Source: Paludibacteraceae bacterium
Lineage (GTDB): Bacteria > Bacteroidota > Bacteroidia > Bacteroidales > Paludibacteraceae
DNA: 11,812 nt
Direction of reading: 5' to 3'
Assembly: GCA_023227695.1 (NCBI GenBank)
Contig: JALNVE010000066.1
Location: 1 to 11,812 of the forward strand
The notes below the pieces were generated by a model. It did no database searches and had not been told where the DNA came from. It saw only the letters and a list, made by a program, of their open reading frames with translations. The translations under genes were made by a program, and so were the position numbers. Shown piece after piece: positions 1-5,905 of this stretch (position 1 is its first letter; every line of letters starts with the position of its first letter).

Positions 1-53
1 ATCTCGGTTGGCAGTACTACTTCTGCCAACGCTATTAGTTGTTTTGTTTCCAT
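1..53 (-). CDS. ISAon1-like transposase, N-terminal fragment (runs off the left edge)
   Basis: An ATG at 53-51 on the minus strand opens a frame that stays open to the window edge, giving 17 residues beginning METKQLIALAEVVLPTE. From memory this resembles the start of the small N-terminal region protein of ISAon1-family elements in Bacteroidota, which often begins with a short helix ending in LP(T/E)E. The frame begins 40 bases inside the 26-bp inverted repeat, a normal position for a transposase start. Only the first residues are visible, so whether this is a separate first ORF or the start of a single transposase cannot be decided here. Confidence 0.65.
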   Translation of the reverse strand, partial: METKQLIALAEVVLPTE

Positions 54-92
54 GGTATAGAAACGTTGATACTTGGTTTTTTATGATATTTC

Positions 93-118
93 TTTCCCCA
101 CTAAATTTCTACTGACCC
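93..118 (-). repeat. 26-bp terminal inverted repeat of the left insertion sequence
   Basis: The minus-strand sequence is identical over 26 bases to the plus strand at 11693-11718, with divergence from the 27th base on. The identity starts at GGGTC in both places and the bases outside it are unrelated, which marks the outer tip of the element. Within the radical SAM frame this repeat supplies the premature stop codon at 111-109. Confidence 0.9.
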
Positions 119-594
119 TTTTTAAAGCCATCGGGCACACAACGAAGCCAATTATGAGCCTCTTCAAAGCCATCCAAACTTACCGTAATGGAATGCATTC
201 CAGACCTCAACAAAGAATCTAAGCGCTCGCGGGTCAATGCAAATCCGTTTGTTACAATACCCCATGGATAACCACGGCGATATAGTTCCAAACCACAATG
301 ATCAATATCTTTACGCACCAATGCCTCGCCTCCTGTAAAGATTATAAAGACCTTGTGAGGATCGACATGCGGTGTAATGCTGTCAATTACACGCAAGAAA
401 TCTTCCGTAGGCATATCTTTCGACGAAGAGGTTGCACGGCAATCGCTTCCGCAATGCCTGCAAGCTGCATTGCAGCGTAACGTGCTCTCCCAAAAGAGTG
501 TACGCAAAGGATGCTCTACTATCTGATCTTTTATAAGTTTTCTTTCTATTTCAAGAGCTAAACGTTTACGTAAAGAAATTTTTTTACTTATCAT
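119..594 (-). pseudogene. Radical SAM enzyme of the rSAM/lipoprotein system, truncated by IS insertion
   Basis: The surviving 158 codons encode the first part of a radical SAM enzyme. The cluster-binding motif CNAACRHC (CxxxCxxC, about residues 41-48) is intact, followed by a glycine-rich FTGGEAL segment for S-adenosylmethionine binding and an ITVSLDG strand. The frame then meets the insertion-sequence end and stops after two foreign residues (stop at 109-111). Members of the TIGR04133-like radical SAM/SPASM family are, from memory, roughly twice this length and carry a C-terminal SPASM domain for extra iron-sulfur clusters. That half is missing here, as is the end of the SAM barrel, so activity is unlikely. 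Its ATG overlaps the last codons of the upstream lipoprotein gene by 11 bases, which implies translational coupling, and an AGGAG lies just upstream. The family and its lipoprotein partners are recognised from sequence and context; the modification catalysed is unknown. Confidence 0.85.
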
Positions 595-985
595 TCTCCT
601 TTAATTGTGCATTAACAATTTTTGTGGCCAGACCTTTATACCCATCACCATCACCACCGACAAAATCTTGTTCTGAAATAAAAGCATTAAGCGTATCTGA
701 CTTATAACCCTTTTTTTCAAAAACAGTTTTGAAATCAGTTCGATACGAACCATTTTCATTTGCTAACTGATATAAACCAGCAGCATTTGTCATTGTAGAA
801 TCCCAAGGACCATCAGAGCAAATTAGTTTCACCTTGACACTATCCATAAGGTTATTGGCATCATCTGTTACCTTTCCCATAACTCGGAAATCTGCGGTTG
901 GACAACCATATTCTTCTTCACTTTCAGAAGAACAACTAGCAAAGCCCAAAATTCCTAAAAGGAACATTAATAATTTGTTTATCAT
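584..985 (-). CDS. Putative radical-SAM-associated lipoprotein, third of three paralogs
   Basis: This 133-residue protein starts with a short hydrophobic signal and a lipobox-like GFASC (lipidated Cys about residue 18). An acidic stretch, SSESEEE, follows, resembling the surface-export signal of Bacteroidota lipoproteins. The mature part begins EYGCPT and contains GKVTD, DSVKVK, an FEKKGY block and a GGDGDGYKG block, all shared with its two upstream neighbours. The fold is probably a small beta-sandwich like the carboxypeptidase regulatory domain (inference). It matches the TIGR04134-type family found next to the radical SAM gene and is therefore a candidate substrate or partner of that enzyme. 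Its start overlaps the stop of the preceding lipoprotein (ATGA) and its end overlaps the radical SAM start by 11 bases. It has two mature cysteines besides the lipidated one, in EYGCPT and LICSDG. Confidence 0.85.
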   Translation of the reverse strand: MINKLLMFLLGILGFASCSSESEEEYGCPTADFRVMGKVTDDANNLMDSVKVKLICSDGPWDSTMTNAAGLYQLANENGSYRTDFKTVFEKKGYKSDTLNAFISEQDFVGGDGDGYKGLATKIVNAQLKENDK

Positions 986-1419
986 TTGTTTGTATCTTTA
1001 TTTTCGTCTTTCTTTAACTTTACAACTATGCCTTTCGTCGCCGTACCAAGATTCCAGTGACCGTCTCCGCCTTTAATATCCTCACTAGAATAATGAACAC
1101 TAATTGAATCTTTTTCATATCCCTCTTTTTCAAAAACAAATTTGCTGTTTGAACTATTTATGTTTTCATCAGAAAACGAAAAAATGCCTTCTCTATTTGT
1201 GAATAGTGAATCATTTGCTATATTACTTCCTGCATTACTGAAGTATCTCACCTTAACACTATCTATTGGATTTGATTCTGAATCTAACACTTTTCCAAGA
1301 ATTTTGTAACCGATCGTTGGAGTACCATATTCTTCACCATTACCGCCATTCCCATCCTCAGTTGTACAGCTAACGAAACCAAGTAGTCCTAAAAGGAACA
1401 TTAAAAATTTCTTTATCAT
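982..1419 (-). CDS. Putative radical-SAM-associated lipoprotein, second of three paralogs
   Basis: This 145-residue protein has a signal peptide ending in a GFVSC lipobox and then TTEDGNGGN, a less acidic tether than in its neighbours. The conserved mature part runs EYGTPT, GKVLD, PIDSVKVR, FEKEGYEKDS and GGDGHWNLG, followed by a lysine-rich tail (KLKKDENKDTNK). After the lipidated residue it has no cysteine, so cysteine chemistry cannot be a feature common to all three paralogs. It lies 12 bases downstream of the first lipoprotein gene and its TGA stop shares four bases with the start of the next one, which points to a single coupled transcript. Role inferred from context: surface-anchored substrate or partner of the radical SAM enzyme encoded at the operon end. 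Confidence 0.85.
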   Translation of the reverse strand: MIKKFLMFLLGLLGFVSCTTEDGNGGNGEEYGTPTIGYKILGKVLDSESNPIDSVKVRYFSNAGSNIANDSLFTNREGIFSFSDENINSSNSKFVFEKEGYEKDSISVHYSSEDIKGGDGHWNLGTATKGIVVKLKKDENKDTNK

Positions 1420-1431
1420 TTGTTTAAATCA

Positions 1432-1869
1432 TTAATTATTCTTCAATTGTGCATTAATCTCCTTCGAAGCAGAACCATTAAACCACTTACCATCACCATC
1501 TTTAAACTCTTCTGCGGAAAAGTCTGCATCTAGTGTATCTGACTGATATCCTTTCTTTTCGTAAACAGTCTTCATTTCTGGATAAAGTTGTGTATGTTCT
1601 TCTGATATCTGATAAGAACCTATTGTATCAGTCATAGTAGAATCTATACAAAATTGATCTGTCATTATTTTTACCTTTACACTGTCTATTGGGGTATTTG
1701 TAAGATCTGTCACCTTTCCTTTAATTTGATAAGTGTAGGTTGGAGTACCATATTCACATGGTTGTTCTTCATTAGGATTTGTTGAAGATCCAGAATTGTC
1801 ATCATCTGACGAACACGCAGAAAAACCTAATAACACTAATAACAAGCTTAATAACTTATTCATAACCAT
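1432..1869 (-). CDS. Putative radical-SAM-associated lipoprotein, first of three paralogs
   Basis: The operon's first gene encodes 145 residues with a leucine-rich signal, a GFSAC lipobox (Cys about residue 19) and then SSDDDNSGSS. Serine plus a run of aspartates after the lipidated cysteine resembles the lipoprotein export signal described for Bacteroides, so the mature protein is probably surface-exposed (inference). The body has EYGTPT, KGKVTD, PIDSVKVK, YEKKGYQSDTLD, and KDGDGKWFNGSASK with an AQLKNN end. Mature cysteines lie in PCEYGTP and QFCIDS. The first ATG (1869) is used here; a second ATG two codons later (1863) gives a more typical MNKLLSLLL start and cannot be excluded. A promoter lies about 40 bases upstream. 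Confidence 0.85.
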   Translation of the reverse strand: MVMNKLLSLLLVLLGFSACSSDDDNSGSSTNPNEEQPCEYGTPTYTYQIKGKVTDLTNTPIDSVKVKIMTDQFCIDSTMTDTIGSYQISEEHTQLYPEMKTVYEKKGYQSDTLDADFSAEEFKDGDGKWFNGSASKEINAQLKNN

Positions 1870-1909
1870 TTAAATTAATTTGTTACAAAAAAAACAATTT
1901 TTCACTCCA

Positions 1910-1940
1910 CAAACTTAACAAAATAACGCATACGAAACAA
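1910..1940 (-). promoter_or_regulatory. Promoter of the lipoprotein/radical SAM operon
   Basis: On the minus strand a TAAGTTTG box (1917-1910) fits the Bacteroidota -7 consensus TAnnTTTG. A TTG (1940-1938) sits 20 bases upstream at the -33 position. The predicted transcript would start about 35 bases before the first lipoprotein ATG. Confidence 0.5.
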
Positions 1941-2116
1941 TTCAAAACAACAATTTTAAAAAAGTATCATATCTTACCATTTTGCATTCTTTACTTTTCG
2001 CCACTAATAATCCAGAATTTACTAACTTTAAATCAAGAGAAAAGTATATCAAAAGTATTTTAGAACTAATTTGATCTCATTTTTTTATTTTAGATCAACG
2101 ACAAAATAGTATAAAT

Positions 2117-2130
2117 CAATAACGTTATTG
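2117..2130. repeat. 14-bp perfect palindrome overlapping a -33 element
   Basis: CAATAACGTTATTG reads the same on both strands and ends in the TTG that serves as the -33 element of the plus-strand promoter. Its position suits an operator for a dimeric repressor, but no second copy or cognate regulator is seen in the window. Confidence 0.45.
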
Positions 2131-2159
2131 GTAATCATTCTGAAATTGTACTAACTTTG
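2128..2159 (+). promoter_or_regulatory. Promoter of the L,D-transpeptidase gene
   Basis: TAACTTTG at 2152-2159 fits TAnnTTTG exactly, with TTG at 2128-2130 and a 21-base spacer. It would give a leader of about 70 bases before the ATG at 2234. Confidence 0.55.
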
Positions 2160-2233
2160 GATTTACGTGATCAGAAGATCAGGTTTCTAATCACATTAAT
2201 TGGGAGATTCCGTCTATTATAATAACTAAGATT

Positions 2234-2986
2234 ATGCAAAACACACTGTTCAAACTATTATTGCTATTGGCACTAATGCCTTTCTCTGTTCTCAGTCAAA
2301 CCAATTTTCTGACTCAACAAAAGAGATACGAACGGGTACGAAAAGCAGAGAATGAGAAACAAGAATATATCCAAAAAGTGCTGTCACAGAATAATCTCTC
2401 AACAAACAACGTGAATCTTCTCTTTATAGCCTACAAGGAAGAGGGATCACTCCATATTTATGCGAAAACGAGAGAAGACAGCAGCTATAAAAACATTCTC
2501 ACGTACAATATATGCGCAAAGTCAGGTCGTTTGGGCCCCAAAAGCAGAAAAGGCGACGGTCAAGTGCCTGAAGGGTTTTACTACATCGACCGGTTCAATC
2601 CAACAAGCAGTTACTATCTTTCACTTGGGCTCAACTATCCCAACTCTGCCGATCGTAAGAGAGCCGGGAATGCCAGCTCGGGAGGAGATATTTTCATTCA
2701 CGGCGAATGCGTTACCATAGGCTGTCTGCCCATGACAAACGAATACATCAAAGAGATTTATTTGCTAGCAATAAACGCAAGGAATAACGGACAGCAGAAA
2801 ATTCCTGTTTACATCTTTCCTTTCGAGATGACCGATGAAAATTGGAACTCTTATATCCAAAAATACGGAAAACAAAGCTACATGACCTCCTTTTGGGAAA
2901 ACATCAAGATAGGTCACGACAAGTTCATGAACAACAAAAAAGAGGTGAATTTCAAAATAGACAACAACGGCGACTATAAGTTTTAA
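2234..2986 (+). CDS. Secreted YafK-like L,D-transpeptidase family protein
   Basis: The product (250 residues) has an N-terminal signal peptide, with cleavage likely after SVLS near residue 20. The YkuD/L,D-transpeptidase catalytic fold spans about residues 60-200. Diagnostic features are the substrate-loop block PKSRKGDGQVPEGFY (about 102-116) and the active-site block IHGECVTIGCLPM, with His156 and catalytic Cys164. This HGxCVTIGC form is typical of the YafK branch rather than classical Ldt enzymes (family recollection). Such proteins act on peptidoglycan in the periplasm; E. coli YafK (DpaA) cleaves the link between Braun lipoprotein and peptidoglycan. Whether this homolog makes or breaks 3-3 or protein-peptidoglycan bonds cannot be told from sequence. 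It is probably monocistronic, with its own promoter and a 165-base gap to the next gene. The charged, Lys/Asn-rich tail after residue 200 is outside the recognised domain. Confidence 0.88.
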   Translation: MQNTLFKLLLLLALMPFSVLSQTNFLTQQKRYERVRKAENEKQEYIQKVLSQNNLSTNNVNLLFIAYKEEGSLHIYAKTREDSSYKNILTYNICAKSGRLGPKSRKGDGQVPEGFYYIDRFNPTSSYYLSLGLNYPNSADRKRAGNASSGGDIFIHGECVTIGCLPMTNEYIKEIYLLAINARNNGQQKIPVYIFPFEMTDENWNSYIQKYGKQSYMTSFWENIKIGHDKFMNNKKEVNFKIDNNGDYKF

Positions 2987-3055
2987 TCTACAACAGAAAA
3001 CAAGTTGGATTTTATAAAATATATTTAATAATTTTCGAGATTAGATTATGATGCT

Positions 3056-3063
3056 TAAATTTG
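3056..3063 (+). promoter_or_regulatory. Possible -7 box for the M48 peptidase gene
   Basis: TAAATTTG matches TAnnTTTG, 88 bases upstream of the ATG at 3152. There is no good TTG at the -33 spacing (only a TTTTC near 3032), so this is a weak call. The rest of the 165-base gap between the two genes has no evident terminator. Confidence 0.3.
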
Positions 3064-3151
3064 AAGAAATAAAAAACTGACACATACTCATGGCCATTAC
3101 TCTCAGGTTCATGACAATAACAAATACAAAAAATCACTTTAAGATAATTTT

Positions 3152-4378
3152 ATGAAAAAAAAAGCATTAGACCCATCCATTCCTTTGGAGAAACAGCTTA
3201 GAGATCAAATACACAACGCTCTTCAAGGCAATTTTTTGGAAAGTCTCATAGCTGAGCTTAACACATACAGCTCTGATGATTTTTGGAGAACTCAGATGGA
3301 AGGTCACAGCTTCAAGGTGGAAGAGAACATCATGCCTCGTCTCTTCAATATATTCACTGAAGTAAAGAAAACACTAAAATTCGACGGAAAGGTAGATTTC
3401 TATATCACCGGCGATTCGACGGTCAACGCCTTCTCCGTAAAGTCAAGAAAGGAGGGCGAACCTCATATCGTCAACGTAAACTCTGCTTTGATAGAGCTTA
3501 TGACCGACAATGAACTTCGCTTCGTCATAGGCCATGAAATAGGTCACCTGATCAACCAGGATAGCAACATGATGAACCTGATATACTTCGTATTCCCACC
3601 AGATACGGCTGTTATGCCACTAATGCTTCAATACAAAGTGCGTCTATGGCAACAAGTTTCTGAGTTGGTAGCAGACCGTTACGGTTATCTGGCCATTCCA
3701 GACCTCAAAGTTTGCGTATCCTCTTTCTTCAAAATGACATCAGGCCTCAACCTGTCTGATGAGAATCTGGACATTGACGCATACATCAAAGCCAATTTGA
3801 AGCATCTCGATTACTTCGTCAACGATAAGGGAATGAACCTATACGACCATCCGGCCGATCCAGTACGTGTACATTCGCTTAACCTCTATGCAACAGCAGA
3901 ATCGCAAGAGAAACTGAACGAAGGAATGAACGACATCATTACTGCCCTTCTTAAACTTTATACAGGAGAAGAGGGTAAATATGTAGCTCAATTCATCGCA
4001 TCTGCCGGACTTCTTGTAGCAGGTTCAGACGAAGAGATTACACAAGAAGAGATTGAAAGCATTCTGGATTCACTTTCCAGATTCGAGGTGTTTCCTCGTG
4101 AATATCTAGAAGAGATTGGCAAAAAGAAACCGAAGCAAATAGTAAAATACTGCAACGAAGCTATGGAGTACATCATGAAAACCAATCCTGGTTTGAGAGA
4201 TTCCATGTTGGTTTATCTCATCAGCATTGTCATTGCAGATAATAAATTCGAAGAGAGGGAAGTCAGTTTGATTTACAGTATAGGTACAGCTCTCGGATTC
4301 CAGAAACGTGAGATTGCCGAAGCATTTGCCGTTCAGGTACAGAAACAGTTCATTCCTAGCGTCGACTCTATAAGCTAA
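3152..4378 (+). CDS. Soluble M48-family metallopeptidase with C-terminal TerB-like domain
   Basis: The 408-residue product carries the zinc-peptidase signature HEIGH (His128, Glu129, His132). The third metal-ligand helix ELVADRYG (Glu171) and a downstream HPADPVRV block (about 233-240) follow in the order expected for M48 peptidases. It has no signal peptide and no clear transmembrane segment; the moderately hydrophobic MNLIYFVFPP stretch is short and lies next to the active site. It is therefore predicted to be cytoplasmic, unlike HtpX or Ste24. Residues about 260-400 are helical, with GSDEEITQEEIESIL and IADNKFEEREVSLIY repeats of acidic loop plus helix, resembling a TerB (tellurite-resistance-associated) domain. 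The domain pairing is what I see; the substrate is unknown. The gene stands alone and ends in a strong intrinsic terminator. Start chosen at the only early ATG, with no Shine-Dalgarno sequence. Confidence 0.85.
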   Translation: MKKKALDPSIPLEKQLRDQIHNALQGNFLESLIAELNTYSSDDFWRTQMEGHSFKVEENIMPRLFNIFTEVKKTLKFDGKVDFYITGDSTVNAFSVKSRKEGEPHIVNVNSALIELMTDNELRFVIGHEIGHLINQDSNMMNLIYFVFPPDTAVMPLMLQYKVRLWQQVSELVADRYGYLAIPDLKVCVSSFFKMTSGLNLSDENLDIDAYIKANLKHLDYFVNDKGMNLYDHPADPVRVHSLNLYATAESQEKLNEGMNDIITALLKLYTGEEGKYVAQFIASAGLLVAGSDEEITQEEIESILDSLSRFEVFPREYLEEIGKKKPKQIVKYCNEAMEYIMKTNPGLRDSMLVYLISIVIADNKFEEREVSLIYSIGTALGFQKREIAEAFAVQVQKQFIPSVDSIS

Positions 4379-4396
4379 TAATAGTACATGATAAGA

Positions 4397-4440
4397 CAAG
4401 AGGCAGCGCCAAATGATTTGACGCTGCCTCTTGTTTTTTC
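4397..4440 (+). terminator. Strong intrinsic terminator after the M48 gene
   Basis: A perfect 12-bp stem (CAAGAGGCAGCG, 4397-4408, with its complement at 4422-4433) is followed directly by six T residues. The 13-base loop can pair further (CAA/TTG). It lies 18 bases after the stop codon. No T-run exists on the minus-strand side, so it acts for the plus strand. Confidence 0.9.
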
Positions 4441-4600
4441 CTTACTATTTCCAATGTTTTTATGTGACACCGCGCATGTAGATCATAATAGTAGGCACGA
4501 AACACAGCAAGCCTTGATAATACTTATTCTCGTTATCCGTCCAGGGCATGGCCTCCATTACATGAAGTAAAGAAAGGCAGTGATTCGGATTCTTCTTAAT

Positions 4601-5140
4601 TCATATCTGCTTACCCATCTCAAAAGCCTCTTTCAAAGCTTTATGACCCACGATTTCACCTTTTTCGTTCACTCCACCAGCAAAAATAACGCCCTTCAAT
4701 GTTGCGTTTTCAAAACAATCTACCCAACCCTGAGCCGCCTTTGCAGTTCCTTCAAAAGTTGTAGGTTCATCCTCGGCAGCGGTTGCCAAGAGATATACGT
4801 CACGAAATTTATAGTTTGAAGTATATAACGGATTCAAACGATCTATAAGTGTTTTCATCTGTCCGCTGCAGCAATAGTAGTAAACAGGAGTAGCCCAAAC
4901 AACCACATCAGCACGAAGAACTTTATCAGCTATGGCCACAGCATCATCAGCAATGACACATTTCTGTGTTTTCTGACAAACGAAACAACCTTGGCAGAAA
5001 CTAATTGTTTTATCAATAAGACTAATTGTCTCCACTCGATGTTCAGCCTCAACTGCACCTTGAGCAAAAGAATCGGCTAGTTTATCACTATTTCCGGCCT
5101 TACGCGGACTTGTTTTGATTATAAGTACGTTTTTTGGCAT
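4601..5140 (-). CDS. Flavodoxin-family NAD(P)H-dependent oxidoreductase
   Basis: This 179-residue protein has the flavodoxin-like fold of the FMN-reductase/iron-sulfur-flavoprotein group. An N-terminal beta strand leads into the FMN phosphate loop SPRKAGNSDKL (about residues 11-21). A cysteine-rich segment, FCQGCFVCQKTQKC, covers about 48-61, and the flavin-binding strand WATPVYYYCCSGQMK covers about 82-96. The CxxCxxC pattern in the middle is common in this family, sometimes as part of an Fe-S site; in many short members it is not a cluster ligand, so cluster binding is uncertain. It is predicted to be cytoplasmic and to reduce quinones, azo compounds or another electrophile with NAD(P)H, with the physiological substrate unknown. 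It is divergent from ogt, with 88 bases between start codons and a -7 box facing each way. Confidence 0.85.
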   Translation of the reverse strand: MPKNVLIIKTSPRKAGNSDKLADSFAQGAVEAEHRVETISLIDKTISFCQGCFVCQKTQKCVIADDAVAIADKVLRADVVVWATPVYYYCCSGQMKTLIDRLNPLYTSNYKFRDVYLLATAAEDEPTTFEGTAKAAQGWVDCFENATLKGVIFAGGVNEKGEIVGHKALKEAFEMGKQI

Positions 5141-5162
5141 AATCTTAGATTTAAATTATAAA

Positions 5163-5170
5163 CAAAGATA
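5163..5170 (-). promoter_or_regulatory. -7 box for the flavodoxin-family gene
   Basis: On the minus strand this reads TATCTTTG, an exact TAnnTTTG, 22 bases before the start codon at 5140. No convincing TTG lies at the -33 spacing. Confidence 0.45.
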
Positions 5171-5202
5171 GAAAAAGAAAGGAAACTACTACTATTCTTT
5201 TT

Positions 5203-5210
5203 TACCTTTG
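5203..5210 (+). promoter_or_regulatory. -7 box for ogt, which decides its start codon
   Basis: TACCTTTG fits TAnnTTTG. A TTG at 5208-5210 that could formally extend the ogt frame lies inside this box, so it cannot be the start if the promoter is real. The first ATG (5229) would then sit about a dozen bases from the transcript start. Confidence 0.45.
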
Positions 5211-5228
5211 GAAACAGAAGATAAAAAA

Positions 5229-5777
5229 ATGATGAAAATTGAGGTTCAATACTATCCGTCACCAGCAGGTAATTTAGTTCTCGGTTCCTTCAACAACAAG
5301 CTTTGTCTCTGCGATTGGGATATCGAGCCTCATCACAATCGAATCTTTCAACGCATTCAGAAGTCAACGCAAGCAACCACAGAAGAAGGTTGTAACGAAA
5401 TAATAGAAAAAGCTATCGCCCAACTAGACGAATATTTTGCAGGAAACAGAGAAGAGTTTGACATTCCATTACTTTTCTTCGGAACAGATTTTCAAAAAAA
5501 TGTTTGGAACACGTTATTAAAAATCCCTTATGGAATGACACTTTCATACACCGAACTAGCTCAAAAGGCAGGAACACCGAAAGCTGTTCGTGCGATTGCC
5601 AACGCAAATGGAGCCAATGCCATCTCTATCCTAGTTCCTTGTCATCGAATCATTGCCAGCAACCACAAATTAGGAGGTTATGGAGGAGGGATAGAAGCAA
5701 AAAGAATATTGCTAGAACTAGAAGAAAAAGGGCAAAGAGAAAAGATACTTGCTTTGGTCAATCAAAAGGTTCTGTAA
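5229..5777 (+). CDS. ogt: Methylated-DNA--protein-cysteine S-methyltransferase
   Basis: The 182-residue product is an O6-alkylguanine-DNA alkyltransferase. It removes alkyl groups from O6-alkylguanine (and O4-alkylthymine) by irreversible transfer to its own cysteine. The active-site motif PCHR is present (acceptor about Cys138 counted from this start), preceded by the helix-turn-helix block FQKNVWNTLLKIPYGMTLSY and AVRAIANANGAN, and followed by GGYGGGIEAKR. The usual NP in the asparagine-hinge region is NA here, a mild variation. The N-terminal alpha/beta domain (PSPAGNLVLGSF) is complete. The length is normal for Ogt and there is no fused Ada domain. The ATG at 5229 is preferred over the upstream TTG at 5208, which overlaps a promoter box; ATG 5232 is also possible. 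Confidence 0.92.
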   Translation: MMKIEVQYYPSPAGNLVLGSFNNKLCLCDWDIEPHHNRIFQRIQKSTQATTEEGCNEIIEKAIAQLDEYFAGNREEFDIPLLFFGTDFQKNVWNTLLKIPYGMTLSYTELAQKAGTPKAVRAIANANGANAISILVPCHRIIASNHKLGGYGGGIEAKRILLELEEKGQREKILALVNQKVL

Positions 5778-5836
5778 ATGTGTCAAAACGCCTTGAAGGA
5801 TTCCCAAAAGTGGCGTATTGAAATGGTTAAATTAAT

Positions 5837-5860
5837 ATAAAACATAACCACATGTTTTAT
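5837..5860. terminator. AT-rich hairpin between convergent ogt and DUF4421 genes
   Basis: A perfect 9-bp stem (ATAAAACAT with ATGTTTTAT) with a 6-base loop lies 59 bases after the ogt stop. The stem is AT-rich and no long T-run follows, so termination would be weak. It might serve the plus strand. Confidence 0.35.
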
Positions 5861-5883
5861 CACTTGATTCTAAATCAGAAAAT

Positions 5884-5899
5884 TTTCTCGGGAGAGAAA
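5884..5899 (-). terminator. Possible weak terminator of the DUF4421 gene
   Basis: On the minus strand TTTCTC, a 4-base loop and GAGAAA form a 6-bp stem, followed by ATTTTC, only 6 bases after the stop codon at 5906. Stem and tail are both short. Confidence 0.3.
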
Positions 5900-5905
5900 G
5901 CTATC

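Larger units (their letters stand above)
1..118 (-). mobile_element. 5' end of an ISAon1-like insertion sequence (partial)
   Basis: Bases 93-118, read on the minus strand, form a 26-bp end sequence starting GGGTCAGTAG. The same 26 bases occur in opposite orientation at 11693-11718. Inward of this end lies a short leader and then the start of a transposase reading frame (53 down to 1), so this is the transposase-proximal end of an insertion sequence that continues off the left edge. The boundary at 118/119 is placed by comparison with the right-hand copy, where similarity starts at the same GGG. The element sits inside the radical SAM gene and is transcribed in the same direction. The family assignment rests on the C-terminal transposase sequence at the right-hand copy, assuming both ends belong to the same element. 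No target-site duplication can be tested because the other flank is outside the window. Confidence 0.85.
1870..2233. other. Divergent intergenic region between the lipoprotein operon and the L,D-transpeptidase gene
   Basis: This 364-base AT-rich stretch has no credible reading frame. It holds one promoter-like site facing each way (1910-1940 minus, 2128-2159 plus). A perfect 14-bp palindrome lies at 2117-2130, and a GATCAGAAGATCAG direct repeat lies in the leader near 2169-2182. I see nothing recognisable in the central part (about 1945-2110). Confidence 0.7.

Noticed and set aside
298..480. Plus-strand frame opposite the radical SAM gene
   Set aside because: It is antisense to a clear coding region with recognisable motifs and has none of its own.
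4388..4570. Plus-strand 60-residue reading frame
   Set aside because: It starts before and runs through the strong intrinsic terminator, and has no recognisable protein character.
4440..4600. Possible small RNA or tRNA in the gap after the terminator
   Set aside because: I looked for cloverleaf-like stems and a promoter and found only short, imperfect pairings.
5208..5228. TTG start extending ogt by seven residues
   Set aside because: The TTG lies inside a TAnnTTTG promoter box, and the added residues (METEDKK) are not part of the family's usual start.
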